64,000 nt of DNA, from assembly GCA_902826885.1 (NCBI GenBank), contig CADEGL010000005.1, forward strand, positions 42,643 to 106,642, given 5' to 3'. The DNA comes from an uncultured Alphaproteobacteria bacterium. GTDB lineage: Bacteria; Pseudomonadota; Alphaproteobacteria; CADEGL01. Under the pieces are notes generated by a model, which made no database searches, was not told the DNA's origin, and worked only from the letters and a program-made list of their open reading frames with translations. Positions 16,974 through 25,703 of this stretch are shown piece by piece. Each line of letters begins with the position of its first letter. Within the stretch, counting starts at the first letter, position 1. The translations under genes and the position numbers were made by a program.

Positions 16974-19319
16974 TTATTCGGCGGCTTTGCGCTTGGCGCC
17001 GTGGATGGCGCGCCAGATACGTTGCGGCGTCACCGGCATGTCCAAGTGATTCACGCCGTATGGGCGCAAGGCATCGACGGCCGCGTTCACCACCGAGGGC
17101 GGGCCGCCGACGCAACCCGCTTCGCCGCAGCCTTTGACACCCAGCGGATTGGCCGGGCTCGGCACTTCGTTGTAGCGGAACGAGAAGGACGGCAGGTTGT
17201 CCGCCCGCGGCATGCAGTAATCCATGAACGAGCCGGTCAGCAACTGGCCGTCCGAATCGTAGGACACGCCTTCCAGCAACGCCTGGCCTAGCCCCTGTCC
17301 CAAGCCGCCATGGACCTGGCCCTCAACCAGCATCGGATTCACCACCCGGCCGAAATCGTCGACGATCGTGTAGGCCACGACATCCAGCTTGCCGGTATCG
17401 GGATCGATCTCGACCTCGCTGATGTGGCAGCCGTTCGGGAAGGTGAAGCCGGTCTGCTTGAAGATCGCAGTCTCGTTGAGGCCCGGCTCGACCTCGACGG
17501 GCAGGCGTCCGGCCTGAAAGGCGCGGGCGCGCACATCGTCGAAGGAAACCTTCTTGTCCGTGCCGGCGATGGTGAACGTGCCGTCGCCGAAGGTGATATC
17601 GGCTTCGGCGGCCTCCAGCATGTGGGCGGCGATCTTCTTGGCCTTCGCGATGACCTTGTCTGCCGCCATGTTGATGGCCGGGCCGGCCGTTTGCAGCGAG
17701 CGCGAGCCACCCGTGCCCGAGCCGTAGATCACGGCGTTGCTGTCGCCCTGAAGCAGCTTGATCGATTCGAACGGAATGCCGAGCCGCTCCGACAGCACCT
17801 GGGCATAGGCCGTCTCGTGCCCCTGCCCGTTCGACTGGGTGCCGACCATGAGAGTGACGGCGCCGGTCGAATCGATCCGGACCTCGGCCATCTCGCTGCC
17901 GCCGGTGCCGCAGATCTCGATGTAATAGGCCATGCCGATGCCGCGGGCCTTACCGCGCTTGGCGGCTTCCCTGCGGCGGGTCTCGAAGCCCGCCCAGTCG
18001 GCGGCCTTGAGGGCCTGATCCATGTTCGTTTCGTAGTTACCGCTGTCGTAGGTCAGGCCCGTCACCGTCTTGTGCGGGAAGGACGCGGGCGGGATGAAAT
18101 TCTTCCGGCGCAGCTCGGCCGGATTCATGCCCATCTCGTGGGCGCCCGCCTCGACCATGCGCTCCACCACGTAGGCCGCCTCGGGGCGTCCCGCGCCGCG
18201 ATAGGCTTCGATCGGCGTGGTGTTGGTGAACATCACCTTGAAGGTGATGTGGAGGTTCTGAATCGAATAGACCGCGGCATGCATGGCGCCGGCGGGCTCG
18301 GTCGGGATGCACGGCCCCCAGCAGGACAGATAGGCGCCCATGTTGGCGATGCCGTGGACGCGCAACCCCAGGATCTTGCCGTCCCGGTCGAACGCCATCT
18401 CGGCGTGGGTCGCGTGGTCGCGGCCATGCGTGTCGGACAGCATGGCATCGGAACGCTCGCTGATCCACTTCACGGGACGCTGCAGCCGCTTGGCGGCCCA
18501 TAGGACCAGCGCCTGCTCACGATAAGGCACGGCCTTCATGCCGAAGCCGCCGCCGACGTCGGTGGTGATGACGCGCATGCGATTGGTCGGCACGTTGAAG
18601 ACGTTGCCGGCCATGACGCCGCGTACGGAATGGACGCCTTGGCTGCCGGTGTAGAGCGTGAAGCGGTCCTCGGCCGGCTCGTATAGGCCGGTCATGCCGC
18701 GTGGCTCCATCGATGCCACGATGACGCGGTTGTTGATCAGGTCCAGCTTGGTGACATGGTGCGCCTTGGCGAAGGCCGCGTCGGTCTTGGCCTTGTCGCC
18801 CAACTCCCAGTCGGCGCACATGTTGTTCTTCACATCGGCGAACAGCTGGGGCGCGCCCGGCTTTCCGGCTTCGGCGCAGTCGGACACCGAGGGCAGCATG
18901 TCGTATTCGATATCGATCAACTCGGCCGCGTCGCGCGCCTCGGCCACGGTTTCAGCCACGATGAAGGCCACGGCATCGCCCACGAAACGGACCTTGTCCG
19001 TTGCCAGCACCGGATAGGGCGGCAGGGCGCAGGTGGAACCGTCCTTGTTGTTGATGGGTGCCAAGCACGGCAACGTGCCGATCTTGTCGGCGGCGGCGTC
19101 CGCGCCGGTCAGGATCAGAACGACACCCGGAGCCTTCAGCGCCTTCTTGGTGTCGATCTTGCCCAGCTTGGCGTGGGCATGGGGGGAGCGCAGGACGAAA
19201 CCGTGTGCCTGGCGGCCGAGATTGATGTCGTCGGAATAGCGTCCATGACCGGTGATGAAACGCTTGTCTTCCGTGCGCCGGACGGCCTGTCCCGCGCCGT
19301 ATTTCCGAACCGTGACCAT
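16974..19319 (-). CDS. Second molybdenum hydroxylase large subunit (CoxL/xanthine dehydrogenase family)
   Basis: The 781-residue protein is a paralogue of the one at 5669-8026, with the same landmarks: AVRRTEDKRFITGHG at the N-terminus, [11 protein letters not shown] near 255, AYRGAGR at 372-378 and the catalytic-Glu loop GVKGCGEAG near 735. AYRGAGR is the form II signature; the form I CO dehydrogenase signature AYxCSFR is missing. It stands alone, with no FAD or iron-sulfur subunit, behind a 114-bp spacer after an MFS gene. Substrate unknown; it may share electron-transfer subunits with its paralogue. Confidence 0.9.
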   Translation of the reverse strand: MVTVRKYGAGQAVRRTEDKRFITGHGRYSDDINLGRQAHGFVLRSPHAHAKLGKIDTKKALKAPGVVLILTGADAAADKIGTLPCLAPINNKDGSTCALPPYPVLATDKVRFVGDAVAFIVAETVAEARDAAELIDIEYDMLPSVSDCAEAGKPGAPQLFADVKNNMCADWELGDKAKTDAAFAKAHHVTKLDLINNRVIVASMEPRGMTGLYEPAEDRFTLYTGSQGVHSVRGVMAGNVFNVPTNRMRVITTDVGGGFGMKAVPYREQALVLWAAKRLQRPVKWISERSDAMLSDTHGRDHATHAEMAFDRDGKILGLRVHGIANMGAYLSCWGPCIPTEPAGAMHAAVYSIQNLHITFKVMFTNTTPIEAYRGAGRPEAAYVVERMVEAGAHEMGMNPAELRRKNFIPPASFPHKTVTGLTYDSGNYETNMDQALKAADWAGFETRRREAAKRGKARGIGMAYYIEICGTGGSEMAEVRIDSTGAVTLMVGTQSNGQGHETAYAQVLSERLGIPFESIKLLQGDSNAVIYGSGTGGSRSLQTAGPAINMAADKVIAKAKKIAAHMLEAAEADITFGDGTFTIAGTDKKVSFDDVRARAFQAGRLPVEVEPGLNETAIFKQTGFTFPNGCHISEVEIDPDTGKLDVVAYTIVDDFGRVVNPMLVEGQVHGGLGQGLGQALLEGVSYDSDGQLLTGSFMDYCMPRADNLPSFSFRYNEVPSPANPLGVKGCGEAGCVGGPPSVVNAAVDALRPYGVNHLDMPVTPQRIWRAIHGAKRKAAE

Positions 19320-19433
19320 GTCCCGTGGTCTCCCCTTTGGCGTCTGCCGCCGTCCGCGTCCCTGAACGCTCCGGCCGCCTTGAAGCTGGAATGATACAGG
19401 GAGAAAACCGCGCGAACCAAGGGGCAGATGGGG

Positions 19434-20693
19434 CTACCGCGCCGCCCGCTCCATGCTGGGCGGGATATCCTTGGAACGGGTGTAAACCAGCATGCCACAC
19501 ACAAGACACATGGCCAGAAAGCCGAACATGGCGCGATAGGCGATCTCGGGCGCGCCGCCGTCCGTAGCTGGAAAGCCGCGGATGATGTAGCCGGTCGCGA
19601 CCTGCATCACGGCGATGCCGAACATATTGACGCAATTGACCAGCGTCACCGCGCGGCCGACCAGGCGAAGGGGAAACAGGGCGCGGCCGTGGGCGAAAAT
19701 GACGACGATGTAGTTGCACGCCACGCCCAGCACGCAAAGAAGAGCCATCGCCGCCCATAGGGACAGGGCGGGAAACAGGGCCAAGCCCGCCAGCGCCACG
19801 GCACTGATGGCGGCGCCCGCCAGCACGACGGGCTTACGCCGGTCGAACAGGCGGTCCAACGGCCCGAAGCCCACGTTGCCGACCAGCATGGCCAAGGTGA
19901 AGACCAGCAGCATGTTGCCGCGCGCGATGGCATCGAGCCCGAAGACGTCGGCAAGATACGGCCCGGCCCACAAGGCGCGGATGGTCAGCACCATCGACAA
20001 GGAAACGAACGCCAACGCCAGCATGGGCCAGATGGCGCGGCTGCCCAGCACTTCGCCGAGGCCGCGAAAGATGGCGCCCAGGGTTTCGCGCGCCTCGCCG
20101 TGATAGGGATGGCCCGGCGGCGCATCGCGCACCAGCAGGAACATCTGGCCGACCAGCACCACGTTGATCGCGGCCATGAAGAGAAAACTGTCGCGCCAGC
20201 CGAATTCCCCAATGGCCGCTGCCAAAGGCGTTGCGGATAGCAAGATTCCGACATTTCCCATGCCGCTGTAGAGCGAGATCATGGTGGCGATGCGGTCGGT
20301 GGGAAACCAGCGCGCGAAAACGACGATGGCGCCCGAAAGACCCACCGCGCAGCCCGCGCCCATGATCCCCTGCCCCAGCGCCAATTCGCCGACCGATTGC
20401 GCCTGGGAAAACACGACCGCGCCGGCCGCCGGTACGAGCATCATGACAGTGATCGTGGCGCGTGGGCCGAAACGGTCGAGGAACAGTCCGATCGGGATCT
20501 GCATCACGGCAAAGGCGACGTAGAACGTGCCAGTCAACAGACCCAGCTGATCGGCCGCGATACCCATCTCTTCCCGCAGGACGGGCGCCAGCACGGCGTT
20601 GGTCGAGCGGTAGAACATGCTCATGAGATAGAGCACGTAAAGGCTTAGGACGACGCGGACGGCCGCGCCCTTGGTTCCGCCGTGATCGGTCAT
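19434..20693 (-). CDS. MFS transporter, 12-segment type
   Basis: This 419-residue inner-membrane protein has about 12 hydrophobic segments. A shortened motif A appears as FLDRFGPRATI between segments 2 and 3, and segment 1 begins VLSLYVLYLMSMFYRS, like organic-anion or nitrate/nitrite-type MFS proteins. It starts 4 bp after the M28 peptidase gene and so forms an operon with it, which suggests uptake or export of a peptide- or amide-like compound. Substrate not determinable. Confidence 0.87.
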   Translation of the reverse strand: MTDHGGTKGAAVRVVLSLYVLYLMSMFYRSTNAVLAPVLREEMGIAADQLGLLTGTFYVAFAVMQIPIGLFLDRFGPRATITVMMLVPAAGAVVFSQAQSVGELALGQGIMGAGCAVGLSGAIVVFARWFPTDRIATMISLYSGMGNVGILLSATPLAAAIGEFGWRDSFLFMAAINVVLVGQMFLLVRDAPPGHPYHGEARETLGAIFRGLGEVLGSRAIWPMLALAFVSLSMVLTIRALWAGPYLADVFGLDAIARGNMLLVFTLAMLVGNVGFGPLDRLFDRRKPVVLAGAAISAVALAGLALFPALSLWAAMALLCVLGVACNYIVVIFAHGRALFPLRLVGRAVTLVNCVNMFGIAVMQVATGYIIRGFPATDGGAPEIAYRAMFGFLAMCLVCGMLVYTRSKDIPPSMERAAR

Positions 20694-20697
20694 GCCG

Positions 20698-22005
20698 CTA
20701 TTCGAGGCCTTTGAGGAGCGGCTTCATTTCGGCGTCGGTCTTGTGGCGCGCGATCGAGCCCGTGCGCGTGAGGCCATGCCAGACGAATTCGGCCGCGACG
20801 CAGGCGCCGTTCTTGAATTCGGCGGCGTTTACTTTGTCGCGCGTGTCGGACGCCATCAATAGGTGCCGCACGCCCGCCTCGGGTTCGTCGAAGCCGGCGA
20901 CCAGGCGCAGCGCGGGAATGCCTCGCCGCGCGAAGTTGTAGTGGTCCGAGTTGCGCTTAATCGGACGCACCACCTTGATCGGCATGGCCAGCCGCTCGCT
21001 GACACCGGCGGCCAAGTCGGCCAGTTCGTCGAACTCGCTGGAGAGGCACGAGATGTTCGGGCTACCCGCGATGGTATCGAGTTGGACGCAGAGCGCGATC
21101 TCCTTGCGCGCCTCGGGCGTCTGGGCATCGACCCAGACCCGGCTGCCATGAAGCCCCCACTCTTCGGTCGTGAACAGCATGACGCGCAGGCCGCGCGGCA
21201 GATTGGCCGCATGCGGTTGCACGCGGCGCAGGATTTCGAGTGCCGCGGCCACGCCGGTCGCGTTGTCGAGCGCGCTCTGGCCCAGGTCGTGGCCGTCATA
21301 ATGGGCGCCGAGGACGACCCATTCCTTGCCCCGTCCGGGGGCCTCGGCGATCACGTTCACGGCTTTCGCGGGGCCGCGCTTGGCTTCGATCTCCATGCGG
21401 ACCTTGGCGCCCGCTTCCATCGCCGCGATGGCGGCCCCCGTCTCCAGGCTCAGGCCCAGCGCAGGGATGTCCTTCGGCGTGTTATCGGCGGCGAAGCCCG
21501 TCACCACCATCTCGCCTTCGATATTGTTGGCGATCAGAAAGCCGGCCGCGCCGCGCTCGCGCGCCCACATGTACTTCTTCAGCCGGTGGATCGTCTCGGT
21601 ACAGAACGGATGCTCGTGGCGTACCAGCACGATGCGGCCCTTGATACGCGCGGCGTTCGTCTCGAACGCCTCGAAGGTGCCGCGGCCGAGATCGACGACC
21701 TCGGCCTCGAGACCGCCCTTGGGCGTGTCGGGCGACCACATCAGCGAATGGGCGGGGCGCGTCCGCGATTCGGCGCCCAGGAGCGTGATCTGCGAACGCA
21801 CGCGCTGCCAACCGCTGTATTCGTAATCGTGCTCGCGCACCCGGATGCCCGGAATTTCGGCCAACCGACCGCGCAGGTAGTGGAGGGCCTTAGCCTCGCT
21901 TTCCTCGCCGCAGAAACGCCCGCCAAAGGAGCAGAGCGCATCCAAGTCCTTGAACATCTCGGACGAGCGCCAAACCTCGCCAATGATCGATTCATGCACG
22001 CCCAT
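20698..22005 (-). CDS. M28-family metallopeptidase
   Basis: The 435-residue protein is a co-catalytic di-zinc aminopeptidase/amidohydrolase of clan MH. A PA-type inserted domain is likely around residues 90-190. Zinc ligands are visible in GAHYDGHDLGQSALDNATG (His and bridging Asp), TEEWG (general-base Glu and next Glu), QLDT (Asp) and SDHYNF (His). No signal peptide is evident, so the enzyme is probably cytoplasmic. It is upstream of and nearly joined to an MFS gene and 38 bp after an uncharacterised gene, possibly one long transcription unit from 25584. It could hydrolyse an amide formed in that pathway. Confidence 0.9.
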   Translation of the reverse strand: MGVHESIIGEVWRSSEMFKDLDALCSFGGRFCGEESEAKALHYLRGRLAEIPGIRVREHDYEYSGWQRVRSQITLLGAESRTRPAHSLMWSPDTPKGGLEAEVVDLGRGTFEAFETNAARIKGRIVLVRHEHPFCTETIHRLKKYMWARERGAAGFLIANNIEGEMVVTGFAADNTPKDIPALGLSLETGAAIAAMEAGAKVRMEIEAKRGPAKAVNVIAEAPGRGKEWVVLGAHYDGHDLGQSALDNATGVAAALEILRRVQPHAANLPRGLRVMLFTTEEWGLHGSRVWVDAQTPEARKEIALCVQLDTIAGSPNISCLSSEFDELADLAAGVSERLAMPIKVVRPIKRNSDHYNFARRGIPALRLVAGFDEPEAGVRHLLMASDTRDKVNAAEFKNGACVAAEFVWHGLTRTGSIARHKTDAEMKPLLKGLE

Positions 22006-22043
22006 CTTCGCCCCGCGGTTCCTTGGATTGCCTTATAGGAATA

Positions 22044-22553
22044 TCAGATTTTCCGGCTGTCATATGCCCATTGGAGAAGTGCCTGCCGCTGCCGCGGGCG
22101 GCATGTCAGATTGCCGGGCTCGCAATGGTGCTTGACCTGAGCCACATGCCGCCGGATCGCGCGCCATCGCTTGATCTGCCGCTCGTCTTCCTCGGGCAGC
22201 CGGCGGCCCATGTAATAGCGGCAATACCACTGAAACCAGCCGCGCGGGTCGTCCCGGTGAATCCATCCCTTCTTCCGCCACTCGGATAAAGGCTGGCTGG
22301 CATCGACGCCGAAAAAATTGAGCGAAGCATCGCGCCTGTCCGGCGACAGCTTCGCCCCCGCAAACCAGCTCGCCGGGAACTCCTTCCGTGTGTCCGTCAT
22401 GTACTTGCCGCCAAACACACCAAGCCGGAGCATCTGCTTGGGCGTCAGTTCGGGCTCGAACCCGGGCGCGAAATCCCGTCCGAGACGGGCGCTCAGTTCG
22501 TAGCTGTATCTTTTCTGCATCCGGTCATTGACGGTGACCGTGCGCCTTCGCAT
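22044..22553 (-). CDS. Conserved protein of unknown function, aromatic- and Arg-rich
   Basis: This 169-residue protein has a striking composition: many Trp, Tyr, Arg and Lys, with blocks such as FGGKYMTD, EFPASWF, NFFGVDASQPLSEWRKKGW, DPRGWFQWYCRYYMGRR and the end QRQALLQWAYDSRK. From memory, similar unannotated proteins occur widely in bacteria and in some eukaryotes, but I know no function. There is no signal peptide or membrane segment. It is 4 bp downstream of the aspartoacylase-family gene and therefore co-transcribed with it. Confidence 0.8.
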   Translation of the reverse strand: MRRRTVTVNDRMQKRYSYELSARLGRDFAPGFEPELTPKQMLRLGVFGGKYMTDTRKEFPASWFAGAKLSPDRRDASLNFFGVDASQPLSEWRKKGWIHRDDPRGWFQWYCRYYMGRRLPEEDERQIKRWRAIRRHVAQVKHHCEPGNLTCRPRQRQALLQWAYDSRKI

Positions 22554-22557
22554 GAGA

Positions 22558-23577
22558 TTAAAGCGGCACTCCGAGTTGGCAGACCCGTTCGCCCGCCGAG
22601 ACGATGGGAAATGTGGCCACGCGCACGACGCGGCCGGACAAGGGTGCCCTCACCTCTTCCACCTTCTCGCCGAAGACATTGGTGACGATGCCGACGACCT
22701 GGCCTTTCTTCACCTCGTCGTTGAGGTTGCAAAGGCGCTGCAGCAACCCAGCGCGATTCACGCGCACGACTGCTTGATCCTTGATCACCATGCAGCGTCC
22801 GATCTTTTTTACCTTGCCGGACAGCATACCGATCTTGCACATCACGTTGCGCAGACCTGCCAGCGCGCGTTTGGTGTCTTCCGGGTGGATGTGGCTGCCT
22901 TCGCTGACCTCGACGCCGAAGGCGATCTTGCCCTGGCGGGCCAGCACGACGTGCGGGCTTTCCTCCATCACATAGACACCCTTCTCCGTATACAAGATGA
23001 AGTCGGGGCCGAAGATCTTGGCCAACTCCAGCGCTTGCTTCGCGGCCTTGCCGACGCGCGGCGGCGGCATGAAAGCAAAGGGCGCGTAGCGGCCGCCCGT
23101 GGTCGGCGTATGGATATCGATGATGTAGTCGGCATGCCGCATGAACTTGGTGTGGATCGCATAGGCCACGCGCGCGGCCGTATTGCCCAAGGGGTCGCCC
23201 GGGAACGCGGCCCATGGGTCGGCCGGGCTTTGGTCGAGGGGCGAGCGCAGGAAGGTGCTGACCGCGTAGCGGTGTTGGGCTTGCACCGCCAGCGGGTTCT
23301 GAACCGGCAGGATGATGACCGTGCCCTTCAGCGTCTTCAGGTCGGTCGCGTTGGCGAATTTCGTGACGATCTCGATGCCGTTGATCTCGTCACCATGGAC
23401 GCAAGCGCCCAGCAGCAGGACCGGTCCGGGCCTAGCGCCGCGCAGCACGATGACCGGAAGCTCGACCCAGCTCCCGTCGGCCTGCTCGGCCACGGGCATG
23501 CGCTTGTGCTCGCGCGTGCCGCGTTTCAGCGCCATGCCTTCGATGCGGAGCGTCTCGTCCGATGCCGTGCGTGCCAT
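22558..23577 (-). CDS. Succinylglutamate desuccinylase / aspartoacylase-family zinc deacylase
   Basis: This 339-residue M14-like zinc enzyme removes an acyl group from an N-acyl amino acid or related amide. Metal ligands are in GACVHGDEING (H-x2-E) and, later, IIDIHTP (His). The C-terminal 90 residues (NRAGLLQRLCNLNDEVKKGQVVG) resemble the barrel-like cap found in this family. It is the third gene of the hpaB-like - marR - deacylase - unknown operon, 13 bp after the marR stop. I compared it with the ectoine-pathway DoeB from memory and saw no special likeness, so no specific substrate is given. Confidence 0.85.
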   Translation of the reverse strand: MARTASDETLRIEGMALKRGTREHKRMPVAEQADGSWVELPVIVLRGARPGPVLLLGACVHGDEINGIEIVTKFANATDLKTLKGTVIILPVQNPLAVQAQHRYAVSTFLRSPLDQSPADPWAAFPGDPLGNTAARVAYAIHTKFMRHADYIIDIHTPTTGGRYAPFAFMPPPRVGKAAKQALELAKIFGPDFILYTEKGVYVMEESPHVVLARQGKIAFGVEVSEGSHIHPEDTKRALAGLRNVMCKIGMLSGKVKKIGRCMVIKDQAVVRVNRAGLLQRLCNLNDEVKKGQVVGIVTNVFGEKVEEVRAPLSGRVVRVATFPIVSAGERVCQLGVPL

Positions 23578-23590
23578 GCGATTCCCCCTT

Positions 23591-24127
23591 CTATTTCTTA
23601 CCGTCCAAAGACAAGGCGCGCTCGGCGCCCGCGACCAATCCTTCGACGATGCGCGTCAGCGTCCGGAACGCGCGCGCATCGAGACTGCCGAACACCTCAT
23701 CGTTGATCGTCTGCAGTCGCGGTGCGAAGGCCGCCAGCGTCCGATGCCCGCTGGGCGTGACCGACAGCAAGACCCCGCGCCGGTCGACCTTGCTGTCGCG
23801 CTTGGCCAAGATGCGCTTACGGATCAGCTTTCCGGTCTCGGTCGTGACGAAGGCCGGAGTCACACGAAGCCTTCGCGCGATCGTCGAAACGTTGACGCCA
23901 TCTTCTCCCTCGAAATGGGCGACGGCGAGGAACAGACCAAACTGAGGGCCCGTGATACCAAGCTGACGCGCCATCCGCGCGCGCAACTCGATCAACTGGC
24001 TGGCCATGGCGTGAAGATTCGCGATGAGGCCGCGGAAAGCTTGGTCCGAGCCGCCCACCAGCAAGGCCGGATTGCTGACGGACAAAGGCACTTTCAAGCG
24101 GCGGTTGTTTCTCTTTCTCGTTGTCAT
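23591..24127 (-). CDS. MarR-family transcriptional regulator
   Basis: The 178-residue protein is a winged-helix regulator. The recognition region reads VSTIARRLRVTPAFVTTETGKLIRKRIL, followed by a wing DSKVDRRGVLLSVTPSG. The N-terminal 25 residues are basic. Its start overlaps the stop of the HpaB-type gene (ATGA), so both are translated together. It probably represses this operon; the palindrome at 25611-25627, just upstream of the first gene, is the obvious candidate site. It is not closely similar to the other MarR at 8132-8611. Confidence 0.9.
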   Translation of the reverse strand: MTTRKRNNRRLKVPLSVSNPALLVGGSDQAFRGLIANLHAMASQLIELRARMARQLGITGPQFGLFLAVAHFEGEDGVNVSTIARRLRVTPAFVTTETGKLIRKRILAKRDSKVDRRGVLLSVTPSGHRTLAAFAPRLQTINDEVFGSLDARAFRTLTRIVEGLVAGAERALSLDGKK

Positions 24128-25584
24128 GCGGTTCGATATTCCCCTGGTATGTCGTAGCTGGCGAGAAGCCGGTCGAGCACTCCCGCCATCTCACCCCAGG
24201 GACATTCGCGGAAACTGTGATTGCGCACAACAAAGGACGGGCCTGCGTAAAATTTTTCGTACTGCATGTGCCGGCCGCCGAACTCGGAGCCGACGAGGTC
24301 CCAAGCCAGCTTGAAGAGCTTCATGCGGTCGAGGGCTGGCTGGCCGGGCGTCGACCAATGGCTTTCGAACGTGCCGCGCGTGGCTTGATCGAGCACCGAA
24401 ATGTCCGCCGGCATCATGAAGACACCGCCGCCCATCAATTCGCGCAGCGTGTCGCAGAGCATCGGATAGTTTTCGGTGCACCAGGACAAGGCGCCGTACA
24501 TATAGCGGCGGTTGAACGAGACATAGCCGTTGCCCAGGTCCTCGTGCGCCATGCATTGGCCGTGAACCATCGCCGCGATGGTGGCTTCGTAAGCCGCCAG
24601 GCGGCCCAGCGTTTCCTGCACGGCGGGAATCTTGATGGTGCCGTTGACGTCGGCGATGCGCCGGGCCAAGGCCAATATGAGCCGCAGCTTCGACCAGAAG
24701 CGGACGTTCGACTGATGATTGCCGAAGCAATGCGAGGGTGTGCGGATGTAAATTTCGCGCGACAGGGCGACATGGTTGTGGACGAAGACGTTTTCCCACG
24801 GAACTTTGACGCCGCGGCACACGACGACGGCGTCCGTCTCGTCGAAGCGATGGGCCAACGGGCTGTCGAACTCGCTGCCGGCATCGCGTTCCAGCGGCTT
24901 GCGCGCCCATAGACTCATCCCTTCCGCCGCGACGGGGACGGCGCAGGTGATCGAGAGTGCCTCCTGCCCAGGCCCGAGCGGCTGGAGGTTACCGAGCCAG
25001 ATTTCGTCGGCCAGCACGCCTCCGGTCGCGAGCGTTTTGATGCCCTCGATGGTGACACCGGAATTGTCCTCGCCGATCACGCGCAATGAGGGCGAGACAT
25101 AGCCGGGCTGGCGCTGGCTGAACTCCGGATCGCGCCCGCCTTGGGGCGGCAACACGGCATAGGCGATGTAGCTGTCGGCGGAACGCGCGCGGCGGTAATA
25201 GCCGAGAAGATTGTCGCGATAATCCGGTTGGAAGATTTCCGGCTGCAGGGCCAGGCCGGCCACGAAGCTGGCGACATGGTCCGGCGAACGGCCGAACAGC
25301 CCATAGGTCTGGTCGGAGATGAGCTTGTGTGCGTGCGAGCGCTTGAGCAGATCGTCTCGGTCGCGCGGCAGCAGGTAATACATGCTGTGGCGCTCACCCT
25401 CTTCCTCGTAGGACAGCGAGTCGTGGTGCGCCGGATCGCGCTTGAGATCGTAAAGCCCCGCCACGGTACGGGCCGCGTTGCGAAAGGCCGGATGGGCGGT
25501 GACGTCGGCGACCTTCTCGCCACCGACATAGACGACGCGCCCGTCGCGCAACCCATCGAGATAATCAGCACCCGATTTCAGCAT
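24124..25584 (-). CDS. 4-hydroxyphenylacetate 3-hydroxylase (HpaB)-family flavoprotein
   Basis: The 486-residue protein has the HpaB fold: N-terminal LKSGADYLDGLRDGRVVYVGGEKVADV, a mid-region RKPLERDAGSEFDSP, and VPWENVFVHNH near residue 270. Members are FADH2-dependent monooxygenases of phenols or, in another branch, 4-hydroxybutyryl-CoA dehydratases. The iron-sulfur cysteine pattern of the dehydratases is not evident, so a monooxygenase is preferred. The HpaC-type flavin reductase is not in the window. GGGAGGG precedes the ATG at 25584. It leads the operon with marR, a deacylase and an unknown gene. Confidence 0.87.
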   Translation of the reverse strand: MLKSGADYLDGLRDGRVVYVGGEKVADVTAHPAFRNAARTVAGLYDLKRDPAHHDSLSYEEEGERHSMYYLLPRDRDDLLKRSHAHKLISDQTYGLFGRSPDHVASFVAGLALQPEIFQPDYRDNLLGYYRRARSADSYIAYAVLPPQGGRDPEFSQRQPGYVSPSLRVIGEDNSGVTIEGIKTLATGGVLADEIWLGNLQPLGPGQEALSITCAVPVAAEGMSLWARKPLERDAGSEFDSPLAHRFDETDAVVVCRGVKVPWENVFVHNHVALSREIYIRTPSHCFGNHQSNVRFWSKLRLILALARRIADVNGTIKIPAVQETLGRLAAYEATIAAMVHGQCMAHEDLGNGYVSFNRRYMYGALSWCTENYPMLCDTLRELMGGGVFMMPADISVLDQATRGTFESHWSTPGQPALDRMKLFKLAWDLVGSEFGGRHMQYEKFYAGPSFVVRNHSFRECPWGEMAGVLDRLLASYDIPGEYRTA

Positions 25585-25610
25585 GGCGCCCTCCCGCCGC
25601 ATAATGCTTA

Positions 25611-25627
25611 GTAGCTTAATTAACTAC
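25611..25627. promoter_or_regulatory. Putative operator of the HpaB-family operon
   Basis: GTAGCTTAATTAACTAC is an imperfect palindrome (GTAG/CTAC arms around TTAATTAA with one extra base). It is AT-rich in GC-rich surroundings and lies 27 bp before the HpaB-type start. It is a plausible site for the MarR protein encoded by the second gene. Confidence 0.45.
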
Positions 25628-25649
25628 CAGACATCTGCAAGCGAAAAAA

Positions 25650-25679
25650 GGGCCGGCGGGAATGGCTGCCCGCCGGCCC
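25650..25679 (-). terminator. Terminator after the ThDP-enzyme gene
   Basis: The 11-bp stem GGGCCGGCGGG / CCCGCCGGCCC with an 8-base loop is followed on the minus strand by TTTTTTCGC. It lies 25 bp after the stop at 25704. Confidence 0.9.
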
Positions 25680-25703
25680 GGCCGTCGAGTGCGGAGGGAT
25701 ACG

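Noticed and set aside
22558..23577. DoeB of the ectoine pathway
   Set aside because: Only the general aspartoacylase-family motifs match, and the DoeA-like gene is 35 kb away.
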